This document shows positions 7,463-14,622 of a stretch of DNA of 33,453 bases, one piece after another (the stretch's first letter is position 1; every line of letters starts with the position of its first letter). The stretch covers positions 1 to 33,453 of IMG/VR virus record IMGVR_UViG_3300042904_000351; one strand, given 5' to 3'. The notes under the pieces were generated by a model. It saw only the letters and a list, made by a program, of their open reading frames with translations. It did not search any database and was not told where the DNA came from. Made by a program: the position numbers and the translations under genes. Source of the DNA: a virus.

Positions 7463-7638
7463 AGACGCTCCCCGTTCACGTGCGTGACCGTGATTCCCGG
7501 GATGTCGTGCCACTGGCCATCGAGCTCGATCTGCACACGCCAGTTCTTCCGCCGGCGCACCCGAGCTCGGTAGGCCTTCTTCTCGGCGGCCGTGAAGCGG
7601 CGCCACGTCGTCACCTGCGTGTTTCGTCCTGTGCTCAT
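7459..7638 (-). CDS. Small basic protein, first gene of the leftward operon
   Basis: A 59-residue protein. The N-terminal half is very basic (RRFTAAEKKAYRARVRRRKNW) and the C-terminal half looks like a short beta-rich segment. I do not recognise it; nucleic-acid binding is plausible from charge. ATG at 7638 lacks a ribosome site but lies 6 bp after an extended -10-like TGCTACGGT on the minus strand, so a leaderless mRNA is likely. A longer frame from TTG at 7665 is less likely. It is the first gene of the polymerase/primase operon, divergent from the 7734 gene. Confidence 0.65.
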   Translation of the reverse strand: MSTGRNTQVTTWRRFTAAEKKAYRARVRRRKNWRVQIELDGQWHDIPGITVTHVNGERL

Positions 7639-7644
7639 GGCGCC

Positions 7645-7653
7645 ACCGTAGCA
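7645..7653 (-). promoter_or_regulatory. Candidate extended -10 promoter, leftward operon
   Basis: The minus strand carries TGCTACGGT (7645-7653), an extended -10 element with TG, ending 6 bp before the ATG at 7638. No strong -35 is seen. The geometry predicts transcription starting at the ATG. Confidence 0.4.
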
Positions 7654-7682
7654 CGGTGTTTGCAATCATCGGAAGGGTGTGG

Positions 7683-7711
7683 TTGACTGCGTCGGCACCA
7701 CAACGAAGGAC
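7683..7711 (+). promoter_or_regulatory. Candidate promoter, rightward operon
   Basis: TTGACT at 7683-7688 is a good -35. The -10 expected 17 bp on (7706-7711, AAGGAC) is poor, so the exact promoter is uncertain. The 95-bp region 7639-7733 is the only divergent intergenic space in the window and must hold promoters for both early operons. Confidence 0.4.
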
Positions 7712-7733
7712 CACAGGACCGAAGGGGTACGAC

Positions 7734-8543
7734 ATGAGCCACACCCGCACCGAGCTCGGAGGCCTCACCGCGAAGGCACTCCGCCCGATCGCCGCCGACC
7801 TCGGCATCACCGGGGCCTCGCGCCTGCGGAAGGATGATCTCATTTCCGCAATTCTGCTCGCCGCGGTCAACGCCAACCTGGCCGCCGACATGTCGACGGA
7901 GTCGTTCGCGGCTGACGTGGCAGCGGATCATGCCGAGGCACTGATGATCAACAACGCGGTGAGCACGCACGACGAGTTCGCTGCGCAGGACGACGCAAAG
8001 ATCAGCGGGCAGACGGTCCTGCCAACGGCTGAGAGCATCGTGAGCAAGCTGGTCGCAGGCCTTCACGCGCTCGCCGACGAGAGCGAGCGCAGCAACGTCC
8101 CCTCCGAGCTGTGCACGCACGGCATCGACGCGACGCGTACGTGCTCGATCTGCAAGGCGACGGTGCGTGAGCTCGGCCGTCTCGCCGCCGACGTCGAGGA
8201 GGCGCACGCGGAGGCCCTGAAGCTGGACTCCGTGTGGGAGTTCAACGCACGTGCGAAGGCATTCGCTGACGAGATCACGGCTACGCAGGCCATCGCAGAC
8301 GTACCCCGTCAGCAGACGCCGAAGACGGACAACACCGCCGTGCGCGCTGCGCTCACGCCGCCCCCTGCCGAGTACTTCGCCCGGCCGACGCGCAGGGGCG
8401 TCGAAACGGTGGTCGTCGAGCGCGAGAACGACGGTCGCGTTGCCTACCGGATCATCGACCCGAGGACCGGCCACCGTAGCCCTTGCTCGTACTCCCTGAA
8501 GGCACACCGCTTCGCGTCGCGGTACGACCGGGTGCCTTCGTGA
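7734..8543 (+). CDS. Rho N-terminal-domain-like protein
   Basis: A 269-residue protein. Residues about 6-45 match the Rho_N/SAP-like helical fold (LTAKALRPIAADLGITGASR, then LRKDDLISAIL), which binds nucleic acid in Rho and in many phage proteins. A possible zinc site follows: Cys127/His129 and Cys137/Cys140 (CSIC). The C-terminal part has a short beta-rich domain with DPRTGHRS. ATG at 7734 has GAAGGGG seven bases upstream. As first gene of the rightward operon it may regulate transcription or aid DNA metabolism; this is an inference, since Rho-N domains have diverse partners. Confidence 0.7.
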   Translation: MSHTRTELGGLTAKALRPIAADLGITGASRLRKDDLISAILLAAVNANLAADMSTESFAADVAADHAEALMINNAVSTHDEFAAQDDAKISGQTVLPTAESIVSKLVAGLHALADESERSNVPSELCTHGIDATRTCSICKATVRELGRLAADVEEAHAEALKLDSVWEFNARAKAFADEITATQAIADVPRQQTPKTDNTAVRAALTPPPAEYFARPTRRGVETVVVERENDGRVAYRIIDPRTGHRSPCSYSLKAHRFASRYDRVPS

Positions 8544-8740
8544 GCGACACCCACAACCCGACGGTGGCCCTGTGGGGAGGGCCGCTGGACGGCACGATGT
8601 TCGAGGGTACCGAGGCGAGTAGGTTCCTCATGCCACCGGACTGGCATCGTGGTTACAAGCGGCACATGATCGGTTGGCACCCCGACAAGTCGGTCTGTGT
8701 GGTCAAGTACGTCTGGCGCGAGGTCTGGGAGGACCAGTGA
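8540..8740 (+). CDS. Small GGPLDG-motif actinophage protein
   Basis: A 66-residue protein with the N-terminal motif VALWGGPLDG and a C-terminal beta-like end (VVKYVWREV). The GGPLDG motif is common in small actinophage proteins of unknown function. The GTG start at 8540 overlaps the upstream TGA (GTGA), and its own stop overlaps the helicase GTG in the same way, so the three genes are translationally coupled. Confidence 0.7.
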   Translation: MSDTHNPTVALWGGPLDGTMFEGTEASRFLMPPDWHRGYKRHMIGWHPDKSVCVVKYVWREVWEDQ

Positions 8741-10392
8741 GCCTGAGGGGCTACCAGCAGGAAGCCGTTACGGCGCTGGAGAAGGACTTCGCCGCCGAGC
8801 TCGCGTGCCTCGGGATCAGCCTGCCGACGGGCACCGGTAAGACGCACATCATGACCGAGCTCGGGAAGCGTGGTGCCGACAACGTGGCGCCGTTCGACGG
8901 GCCGGGGCGCGTGCTGTACCTGTTGCACCGTGACACGCTGATCGAGCAGACCGCGGCGAAGCTCCGGCAGTACTGCACTCCCGGCACGTCGATCGGCATC
9001 CTGAAGGCAGCACGGAACGAGACCGGCGCGAAGATCATCGTTGCCTCGATTCACAGTCTGCGCAACGAGAGCCGACGCGCGAAGCTCCCGCCGATCAAAC
9101 TCGTGATCGTCGATGAGGCGCACGTCTCGGTGTCGGCAACCTACCGCGCGGTGTTCGATCAGCTCGGCGTCGGCAAGCCCGGCGGCCCGAAGATGGTGGG
9201 TTTCAGCGCGACGTGGACGCGGTCCGATGACACCGGCCTCGGGGACGTCTGGCAGAAGATCAGCTTCTCGCGCACGATCAAGTGGGCGGTACAGAACAGG
9301 CACCTCGTCCCACCGCGGGCGATTCAGATCGGTCAGGGTGTCGACCTCTCGGAGGTGCGCGTCTCGCGCTCGACGGGCGACTACCGGGAGGACGACCTCG
9401 GCAAGGCCGTCATGCTCGAAGAGCTGCGCGACTCCGTGGTTGCGGCGATGCAGCGGCACGGCGCCGGACGACCCGCGGCGCTCTTCGCCCCGACGGTCGA
9501 GGCGGCCGACTACTTCGGCGAAGCGCTCAACGGCGCCGGAATCAGGGCTGAGGGGCTCTACGGCGAGACATCACCAGCCGTCCGGCGCCAGCGCTTCGCC
9601 GCACACCGCGAAGGCACCACGCGCGTTCTGACGACGTGCACGGCCCTTGCGGAAGGGTGGGACTGCCCGCCGTGCTCGCTGATCCTGCTCGTGAGGCCCA
9701 TCCGACACGAAGGCCTGTTCGTCCAGATCTTCGGCCGTGCGCTCCGGCCGTGGCCCGGTAAGTCCGACGCCTTGCTGCTCGACTTCGTGCGGGCGACGGA
9801 CGATCTGAAGCTGCGCAACGCCGTCAGCCTGTCGGAGACGTCGTATCGCGAGATCGACGACGGTCTTCAGGAGATGCTGGACGACGTCGAGCGCGAGCCG
9901 AAGGAGCGCAACGGCAAGCCGATCCGTCAGCGGAAGTCGTCCTACGAAGTCGAGCTGTTCGCCGGCACGTCGGTCCAGTGGCTCATGGGGCCGAGCGGGA
10001 TTCCCTTCGTACCGTTGGGAAAGTCGGGCCTGTGTTTCATCGTCGAGCGGCTCGAAGGCTGGTGTGTCGTCGAGTGCGACGGCACGTGGGCACCGGTAGG
10101 CAGGCCCGTCGGGAAGTTCATCTACGAAGACCTGCCGACGCAGGACGACGCGCTGGAGCTCGCCTCGGAATATGCGGAGGAGCACGGGCAGTACGTCGCG
10201 CAGCGCGGTGCAACCTGGCGTGCCGGCACACCGTCGGAGGCACAGAAGGAGTACGCACGCGAGGTGTTCGGCCTTGACCCCGACCTGTTCTCCCGCGGCG
10301 CCCTGAGTGACGAGATCTCGGTACGCCGTGCAGCCTCGATCCTGAACTACTTCGCGCAATGGTCGCGAAGCCAACTGATGATCGGAGTCTGA
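8737..10392 (+). CDS. SF2 DNA helicase (DEAH, ResIII/SSL2-like)
   Basis: A 551-residue superfamily 2 helicase: LRGYQQEAV near the N-terminus, Walker A PTGTGKT at 30-36, DEAH at 126-129, the motif III region FSATWTRSDDTG and motif VI QIFGRALRPW from residue 330. About 180 C-terminal residues beyond the helicase core are not recognised. Such enzymes unwind or remodel DNA in phage replication and recombination. The start is GTG at 8737 in a GTGA overlap. No nuclease or methylase partner is nearby, so a restriction role is unlikely. Confidence 0.9.
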   Translation: MSLRGYQQEAVTALEKDFAAELACLGISLPTGTGKTHIMTELGKRGADNVAPFDGPGRVLYLLHRDTLIEQTAAKLRQYCTPGTSIGILKAARNETGAKIIVASIHSLRNESRRAKLPPIKLVIVDEAHVSVSATYRAVFDQLGVGKPGGPKMVGFSATWTRSDDTGLGDVWQKISFSRTIKWAVQNRHLVPPRAIQIGQGVDLSEVRVSRSTGDYREDDLGKAVMLEELRDSVVAAMQRHGAGRPAALFAPTVEAADYFGEALNGAGIRAEGLYGETSPAVRRQRFAAHREGTTRVLTTCTALAEGWDCPPCSLILLVRPIRHEGLFVQIFGRALRPWPGKSDALLLDFVRATDDLKLRNAVSLSETSYREIDDGLQEMLDDVEREPKERNGKPIRQRKSSYEVELFAGTSVQWLMGPSGIPFVPLGKSGLCFIVERLEGWCVVECDGTWAPVGRPVGKFIYEDLPTQDDALELASEYAEEHGQYVAQRGATWRAGTPSEAQKEYAREVFGLDPDLFSRGALSDEISVRRAASILNYFAQWSRSQLMIGV

Positions 10393-10394
10393 CC

Positions 10395-10556
10395 GTGGAC
10401 GTTGATTTCACGGCACCGCTGTACAAGAGCCGTATCAACAAAGGAGATCCGTTCGCGGACCTCTCTCACGCGAGCACCTGCCGACTGTGTGGTGCGCTCG
10501 TGTTCGCCGACCTGATCCCGCTACACACCGAGTGGCACAAGAAGATCGGAGCCTGA
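10395..10556 (+). CDS. Zinc-finger microprotein (CxxC...HxxxH)
   Basis: A 53-residue protein with one C2H2-like finger: Cys29, Cys32, His44 and His48 (CRLCGALV, then HTEWH). Similar short proteins occur widely in actinophages; the function is unknown but nucleic-acid or protein binding is likely. GTG at 10395 has GGAG seven bases upstream, inside the end of the helicase gene. Confidence 0.7.
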   Translation: MDVDFTAPLYKSRINKGDPFADLSHASTCRLCGALVFADLIPLHTEWHKKIGA

Positions 10557-10558
10557 TC

Positions 10559-10645
10559 GTGAACTTCCAGCCGCCGATCTGCGGCATGCCGACACCCAAC
10601 GGGCCGTGCGGGAAGCCCCGCGGGCACACCGGCAAGTGCGGATGA
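10559..10645 (+). CDS. 28-residue Cys/His microprotein
   Basis: A short frame starting with GTG at 10559, with GGAG seven bases upstream; the junction CGGAGCCTGATCGTG nearly repeats the one before the previous gene (CGGAGTCTGACCGTG). The peptide has Cys8, Cys17, a GHT motif and Cys27 (PCGKPRGHTGKCG), a compact possible zinc knuckle. The function is unknown. The preserved ribosome site and junction support translation. Confidence 0.55.
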   Translation: MNFQPPICGMPTPNGPCGKPRGHTGKCG

Positions 10646-10646
10646 T

Positions 10647-10676
10647 TTGACATAGCTCGAAGGTCTGTGGGACGCT
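10647..10676 (+). promoter_or_regulatory. Candidate internal promoter before the membrane protein gene
   Basis: A perfect -35 TTGACA at 10647-10652 is followed after 18 bp by GACGCT (10671-10676), a weak -10. It lies in a 63-bp gap after the 28-residue gene and before the ATG at 10709, where GAAGGGACGAAGGATC provides the ribosome site. It would let the second half of the rightward operon be transcribed separately. Confidence 0.5.
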
Positions 10677-10708
10677 GAGGACTCGAAGCCACGAAGGGAC
10701 GAAGGATC

Positions 10709-11170
10709 ATGGGCGAGTCGAACGACGAACGCATCGCGAGAAAGAAGCGTGAGCGCGCCGAGTTCCTGAGGCAGAAGGAGCAGGACGACGCGCTTGAAGC
10801 CGCGATCAACAACGACCCTCAGCTGAAGGACTACCTCGACTGGGATTTCGACCGCCAGATCAAACAGATGACGGGCGTCTCGATATCCGACGTGAAGAAG
10901 CTGAAGCCCGGCGAAGGTGTGTCCGAAAAGGACGTCGCCGAGGCAATGGAAGTCATCGCTCGTGCCAAGAAGAAGGCCGAGGGCGGGTGGCTCTCGTCCG
11001 GTGACCCGCAGGCCGCACAGGAGATGCTGGACAACAGCCCGGCACTCAAGAAGATTGCCAAGCGTTCGAAAGGGTGCGTCGTCGTGGCGCTGCTCTTCCT
11101 CGGCTCCAGCGCGACGGCCGTCGGCACGTTGTGGGCGGCAGCCGAAGTGATCGTGCGGGCGCTGTCGTGA
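10709..11170 (+). CDS. Tail-anchored membrane protein
   Basis: A 153-residue protein. Residues 1-120 are charged and helical (for example KKRERAEFLRQKEQDDALEA), and residues about 122-147 form one hydrophobic segment (CVVVALLFLGSSATAVGTLW), so the protein is probably anchored at its C-terminus with the bulk in the cytoplasm. The family is not recognised. It follows its own candidate promoter and precedes a lipoprotein gene by about 400 bp, suggesting a small envelope-directed set (inference). Confidence 0.7.
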   Translation: MGESNDERIARKKRERAEFLRQKEQDDALEAAINNDPQLKDYLDWDFDRQIKQMTGVSISDVKKLKPGEGVSEKDVAEAMEVIARAKKKAEGGWLSSGDPQAAQEMLDNSPALKKIAKRSKGCVVVALLFLGSSATAVGTLWAAAEVIVRALS

Positions 11171-11343
11171 CCGGGCACGAGCTGAGGCGAATCGACAGCG
11201 AACGGCTCCTGAGCGGCGAATACCGCTGGCGCTGGGTGTGTTCGTGCGCCTACAGCAGCAAGGGTCAGTGGAACTACCAGAGCGAGAACGTGGCTCGTGT
11301 CGCACACCAGCGGCACGCCGATCGATATTCCACAAAGGACTGA
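11167..11343 (+). CDS. Zinc-binding microprotein (CxC...HxxH)
   Basis: A 58-residue protein with Cys25, Cys27, His47 and His50 (WVCSCAYSS, then AHQRH), a pattern repeated in many short actinophage proteins. The GTG at 11167 overlaps the previous stop (GTGA). The function is unknown. Confidence 0.65.
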   Translation: MTGHELRRIDSERLLSGEYRWRWVCSCAYSSKGQWNYQSENVARVAHQRHADRYSTKD

Positions 11344-11344
11344 T

Positions 11345-11467
11345 ATGGCGAAGCACGAAGACCCGACGACCGCTCCGAAGTCCGGCGACCTCATGTCCGG
11401 ACGTGACCTGTTCGAGCCGGTCATCGAACCCGGACCGAAACCCCACCCCGCACCGCCGAAGAAGTAA
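11345..11467 (+). CDS. 40-residue Pro-rich microprotein
   Basis: An ATG at 11345, with AAAGGA six bases upstream (overlapping the previous gene end), opens a 40-residue frame ending at TAA 11465-11467. The peptide has a mixed N-terminal half (GDLMSGRDLFEPVIEPG) and a Pro/Lys-rich tail (PKPHPAPPKK). No domain is visible. The ribosome site and tight spacing support translation; the function is unknown. Confidence 0.5.
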   Translation: MAKHEDPTTAPKSGDLMSGRDLFEPVIEPGPKPHPAPPKK

Positions 11468-11475
11468 CCTCGACT

Positions 11476-11546
11476 CGAAGTGCGGGGACCCGTCACTACC
11501 CCCGCCTAGGCAGGCTCGTCAACGCGACGCGAGTTCCCGCACTTCG
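11476..11546. repeat. Long-range 11-bp inverted repeat in the lipoprotein leader
   Basis: CGAAGTGCGGG (11476-11486) and CCCGCACTTCG (11536-11546) are perfect complements, enclosing 49 bases that include the 8-bp palindrome GCCTAGGC (11504-11511). There is no T-run, so a simple terminator is unlikely; it could be a regulatory RNA structure or a processing site before the lipoprotein gene. A tRNA was considered and excluded for lack of a T-arm consensus. Confidence 0.5.
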
Positions 11547-11581
11547 CCCACAACCGTTACGACCAAAGGAAAGAAGGACCG

Positions 11582-11866
11582 ATGAAACGCAAGCTCGCAG
11601 CCCTCGGCGTGGCAGTGTTCGCACTGCTGGTGTTGGCAGGGTGCAAAGAGATCGACGTCAGCAAGACCGGCGCAAAGCAGGTTCAGGGCACCGATGACCT
11701 GTGGTGGTTCTGCGACGGAACCACGCTGATCTACGTCGAGAAGTACAACGGTGACGACTCCTACGAAGCCTTCTTCGCATGGGGCTGCAACCCGGACGGC
11801 TCCCGCACGACCGGCTTTCCTGACCTCACGTCCGAGGGTCAGGGCAACCAAGAGGAGGGCAAGTGA
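11582..11866 (+). CDS. Phage lipoprotein
   Basis: A 94-residue protein with a classical lipoprotein signal: MKRK, a hydrophobic core and the lipobox LAGC with lipidated Cys21. The mature part is short, acidic and aromatic (DLWWFCDG), with two more cysteines that could form a disulfide outside the membrane. Phage lipoproteins often block superinfection by acting on receptors or DNA entry (known for several families), so exclusion is a reasonable guess here. ATG at 11582 has AGAAGGA four bases upstream. It is coupled to the nuclease gene by a GTGA overlap, odd company for a surface protein. Confidence 0.8.
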   Translation: MKRKLAALGVAVFALLVLAGCKEIDVSKTGAKQVQGTDDLWWFCDGTTLIYVEKYNGDDSYEAFFAWGCNPDGSRTTGFPDLTSEGQGNQEEGK

Positions 11867-13623
11867 CGAGCGCAGGAACGTTCTTCAGCAAGCCGGAGTA
11901 CCCCGACCGGGAGCCGTCGAGGCCGAGGGCCGTCAACCCCCGGACCGGCAAGGAGCAGAGCTGGACGCGAGCGAGCAACTTCGCGGCGTCGCTCGACAAC
12001 CCGCACGCCCTGATCAAGTGGAGCAACCGCAATGCGATCATGGGTGCGTCGCGCCGTCCGGACCTCGGGCGGATGATCCTCTCCGGCGCGCTCGTGGACG
12101 ACGTGGCGAAGACCGATGAGCTGATCTCCTCGGCCCACGCGGTGATGGCCACCGACGCGAAGGCGAACGAGGGCACGGCGGCGCACGCGGCGATCACCCG
12201 TGCGTGGCAGCACCCCGAGGCCGAGGTGCCGGAGGAGTTCGTCCCGATCGTGAAGGCCTTCGCGTCGGCGCTGCGAGAGCACGGCCTCACGATCAAGGCC
12301 GCCGCGCAGAAGGTCATGAACGTGGCCTACGACAGCATCGGTGAGTTCGACTTCGTGTTTGAGGAGAGCAACGGCGATCTCGTGATTGGCGACGCGAAAT
12401 CCGGCAAGCTGGAGCACGCCAAGCGGAAGTTCTCCGTCCAGCTCGCGATGTACGACGGCGCGGAGTACCTCGTGCAGCCGGACAACTCCGTCGTGCCGTT
12501 GCCGTGGGCGCTCACGCACTCACATGGCGTCGTGGTGCACCTCGACCTGGAGCACAACACCGTCAGCCTGTACCGGATCGACCTGCGCATCGGCCGCTAC
12601 GGCGCCGGACTCGCCGAGCAGATCCGCCAGTGGCACACGCTTGACCCCCTGTCGCCCTATGTTCAGCCGGTCTACCGATCGGACCGCTCGAACGCTGTCG
12701 GCCCGCCTCCGCCGATGCACCACGCGCAGGTGGACGAGACGGCGGCTGTCGCAAAGCAACTCGCCGAGCACGGCGTGGATTACACCGTGCACCAGGACGG
12801 CTCTGTCGAGCGGCACAACCCCAACTTGCCGGAGATCGACCTCGATCAGAACATGCCGGGGGACCCCGGTCCGGACGAAGCCGAGCTGATCAATCAGGCG
12901 ATCGAGGCCGCAGGCGGAGCGCCGGAGCAGTCGGCGGCCGAGCGGTTCGACGAGCTGATGAAGCTCGACAAGGCCGCGCTTCAGATGCTGCTGAAGAAGA
13001 CCTTCGGCTGGACGGACCTCAGCCACAACCGGCGTTGGCTGGCACGGGCCGTCGTCGCGATCGAGGCAGGCAAGGAGGCAGGGGGTGAGCTCGACTCCCG
13101 TCAGATCGTGAAGTACGCTGCGGCGAAGGACGACGGCCCTCCGATCACGAAGGACCTCGCGCAGGTGGCCGAAGTGCTTCAGGAGCACGTGCCGATGACC
13201 GTCCCCGAGGCAGCGCAGGCGGTCGCCGCAGCTGACGCGGAACGCGCGGCGGGGCCGAGCACGGCGACGCTGCTCGAAGCGATCGCCGGCGCACACTCCG
13301 AGGGTGCGATCAACGCACTCCGGCAGGATGTCGTCGAGCGCCGCGGGGATCAGGCGTGGACGGACGAGCTCGTGACGGCCGCTCGCGCTCGGGTGCTGGA
13401 ACTCCTCGGCGCGGAGAACAACGCCGTCGGGACGGAGGAGCGAGCGCTCGCGCAGATCGCGTCGGCGAACTCGCAGGCCGAGCTCAAAGAGATCTGGGAC
13501 CGGATGACCCTCGGGAACACCGTGCCGGAGCAGTGGACGCAGAAGCTCACCGACGCCGGGCTCGCGCGGCTCGAAGAGATCAAGCGTGCCACGCCCCCGC
13601 CTCCCGCGAATCCGTTCGCATGA
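11863..13623 (+). CDS. Cas4/RecB-like PD-(D/E)XK exonuclease
   Basis: A 586-residue protein. The nuclease core lies at about residues 95-215: EGTAAHAAI with His in motif I, GEFD at 160-163, GDAKSGK with Asp177 and Lys179, and QLAMY from Gln193, the order seen in RecB/Cas4-type nucleases. Residues about 350-420 form a helical segment with a DLSHNRRWLARAV motif, and the remainder is Ala/Glu-rich helix. It ends in PPPPANPFA, sharing NPFA with the ssDNA-binding-like protein two genes on. Role: DNA end processing in recombination or degradation (family knowledge). GTG at 11863 overlaps the lipoprotein stop. Confidence 0.85.
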   Translation: MTSAGTFFSKPEYPDREPSRPRAVNPRTGKEQSWTRASNFAASLDNPHALIKWSNRNAIMGASRRPDLGRMILSGALVDDVAKTDELISSAHAVMATDAKANEGTAAHAAITRAWQHPEAEVPEEFVPIVKAFASALREHGLTIKAAAQKVMNVAYDSIGEFDFVFEESNGDLVIGDAKSGKLEHAKRKFSVQLAMYDGAEYLVQPDNSVVPLPWALTHSHGVVVHLDLEHNTVSLYRIDLRIGRYGAGLAEQIRQWHTLDPLSPYVQPVYRSDRSNAVGPPPPMHHAQVDETAAVAKQLAEHGVDYTVHQDGSVERHNPNLPEIDLDQNMPGDPGPDEAELINQAIEAAGGAPEQSAAERFDELMKLDKAALQMLLKKTFGWTDLSHNRRWLARAVVAIEAGKEAGGELDSRQIVKYAAAKDDGPPITKDLAQVAEVLQEHVPMTVPEAAQAVAAADAERAAGPSTATLLEAIAGAHSEGAINALRQDVVERRGDQAWTDELVTAARARVLELLGAENNAVGTEERALAQIASANSQAELKEIWDRMTLGNTVPEQWTQKLTDAGLARLEEIKRATPPPPANPFA

Positions 13624-13826
13624 GGCACGTGCGACAGTACGAGACGATGGATGACAGCGAGCTGACACGGCTGCTGGAGCTGTTGGACTCCAACGGTTTC
13701 GACGTCCAGGATTACGACGCGCACGGGTATGCCGGAGAGCTCACGTGCATCAAGCTCACGGTGTACCCTCGCACCAAAGACCAGCAGGACAACGCAACGA
13801 AGGACGAAGGGACGACGGGATCATGA
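13620..13826 (+). CDS. Small acidic hypothetical protein
   Basis: A 68-residue protein starting at ATG 13620 inside an ATGA overlap, and ending in another ATGA overlap with the next gene. It has an acidic helical N-terminus (DDSELTRLLELLDSNG) and a short beta-like centre. Not recognised. Its position between the nuclease and the ssDNA-binding-like protein suggests a recombination accessory role (inference). Confidence 0.65.
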   Translation: MRHVRQYETMDDSELTRLLELLDSNGFDVQDYDAHGYAGELTCIKLTVYPRTKDQQDNATKDEGTTGS

Positions 13827-14581
13827 CCGGAGCACATGGCGGGTTCTTCTCGGGTGGTGGCGGCGCGAAGTCGCTCAACTACGGGAAGACGCACGACACC
13901 ACGTACCTGAACAAGGTGCGCGGCGGGAAGATCACCAACATCGGGGCCGAGCGCCAACAGACGCACATCACGACCGGCGCCCCGCAGTTCCAGAAGGACG
14001 GCGTCACGCCGAAGAACGAGCTCCCCGTGACGATGCTGTGTGACGGCGGAGGCCCGCAGTTGCGCGCCGCGTTCGCCGCGGGAGACCCGAAGGTGGTCGC
14101 CTTCTTGCACAAGTACGGCGGCCCGTTGAAGGAGTTCAGCGGCGACCCGACGGACGACATGCGGCGCACGATGTACGTCAAGGGCACGGCAACGTGGGCC
14201 ATCGGCGAGTACCTGCGCGAGAACCAGATCGACCCCTCGCTCTTCGCCGTCGGCGCCGAGCTCTACATGGTGTGGACCGCCATGCGGAAGATCCCGAACA
14301 CGGAGTTCGACGGCCGCGACTGGGAAGTGCTGTTCTTCCCGCCGGTTCCCGGCTCGCAGGCCGGAGGCTTCTTCGCCGAGGCTCCGGCGCCCGCCGCTCC
14401 GCAGGCTCAGCAGCCCGCTGCGCCGTCGGCCCCTCCTGCTCCGCTCGCTGACCCCTTCGGTGGCGGCTTGGCACCTCAGCAGGGCACTCAGGCCCCCGCA
14501 CAGGGGTCTCCGTTCGGAGGGACTCCGGCTGCTCCCCCGGCCCCGGTCCCTGCGCAGGCGACGAACAACCCGTTCGCCTGA
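13823..14581 (+). CDS. Putative ssDNA-binding protein
   Basis: A 252-residue protein. The N-terminus is Gly-rich (HGGFFSGGGGAKSLNYGK), followed by a compact domain (about 20-175) ending in DWEVLFFPPVP, and a long Ala/Pro/Gln-rich disordered tail ending in NNPFA. A folded domain with a disordered tail and a conserved tip is the architecture of single-stranded DNA-binding proteins, and actinophage homologues of this type are commonly so annotated; I cannot confirm an OB-fold by eye. It probably coats DNA for the nuclease and polymerase. The ATG overlaps the upstream stop, with GAAGGGACGACGGGATC as ribosome region. Confidence 0.65.
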   Translation: MTGAHGGFFSGGGGAKSLNYGKTHDTTYLNKVRGGKITNIGAERQQTHITTGAPQFQKDGVTPKNELPVTMLCDGGGPQLRAAFAAGDPKVVAFLHKYGGPLKEFSGDPTDDMRRTMYVKGTATWAIGEYLRENQIDPSLFAVGAELYMVWTAMRKIPNTEFDGRDWEVLFFPPVPGSQAGGFFAEAPAPAAPQAQQPAAPSAPPAPLADPFGGGLAPQQGTQAPAQGSPFGGTPAAPPAPVPAQATNNPFA

Positions 14582-14589
14582 TGTGATGA

Positions 14590-14620
14590 GGGGCGCCGTC
14601 GATTCCCCCGGCGGCGCTCC
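14590..14620. terminator. 12-bp hairpin after the ssDNA-binding-like gene
   Basis: GGGGCGCCGTCG (14590-14601) pairs with CGGCGGCGCTCC (14609-14620) along 12 bp with two G-U pairs, around a 7-base loop. It lies 9 bp after the stop codon and 2 bp before the tRNA-like element. There is no T-run, so it may be an RNA processing or stability element rather than a terminator. Confidence 0.5.
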
Positions 14621-14622
14621 GA

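Noticed and set aside
7346-7891. Long minus-strand frame upstream of the polymerase gene
   Set aside because: It crosses the divergent promoter region and the start of the rightward gene; only its last 38 codons are supported, by the GTGA overlap and ribosome site.
11476-11546. Possible tRNA between the 40-residue gene and the lipoprotein gene
   Set aside because: The arms pair like an acceptor stem, but there is no TTCGAAT-like T arm or normal D arm.
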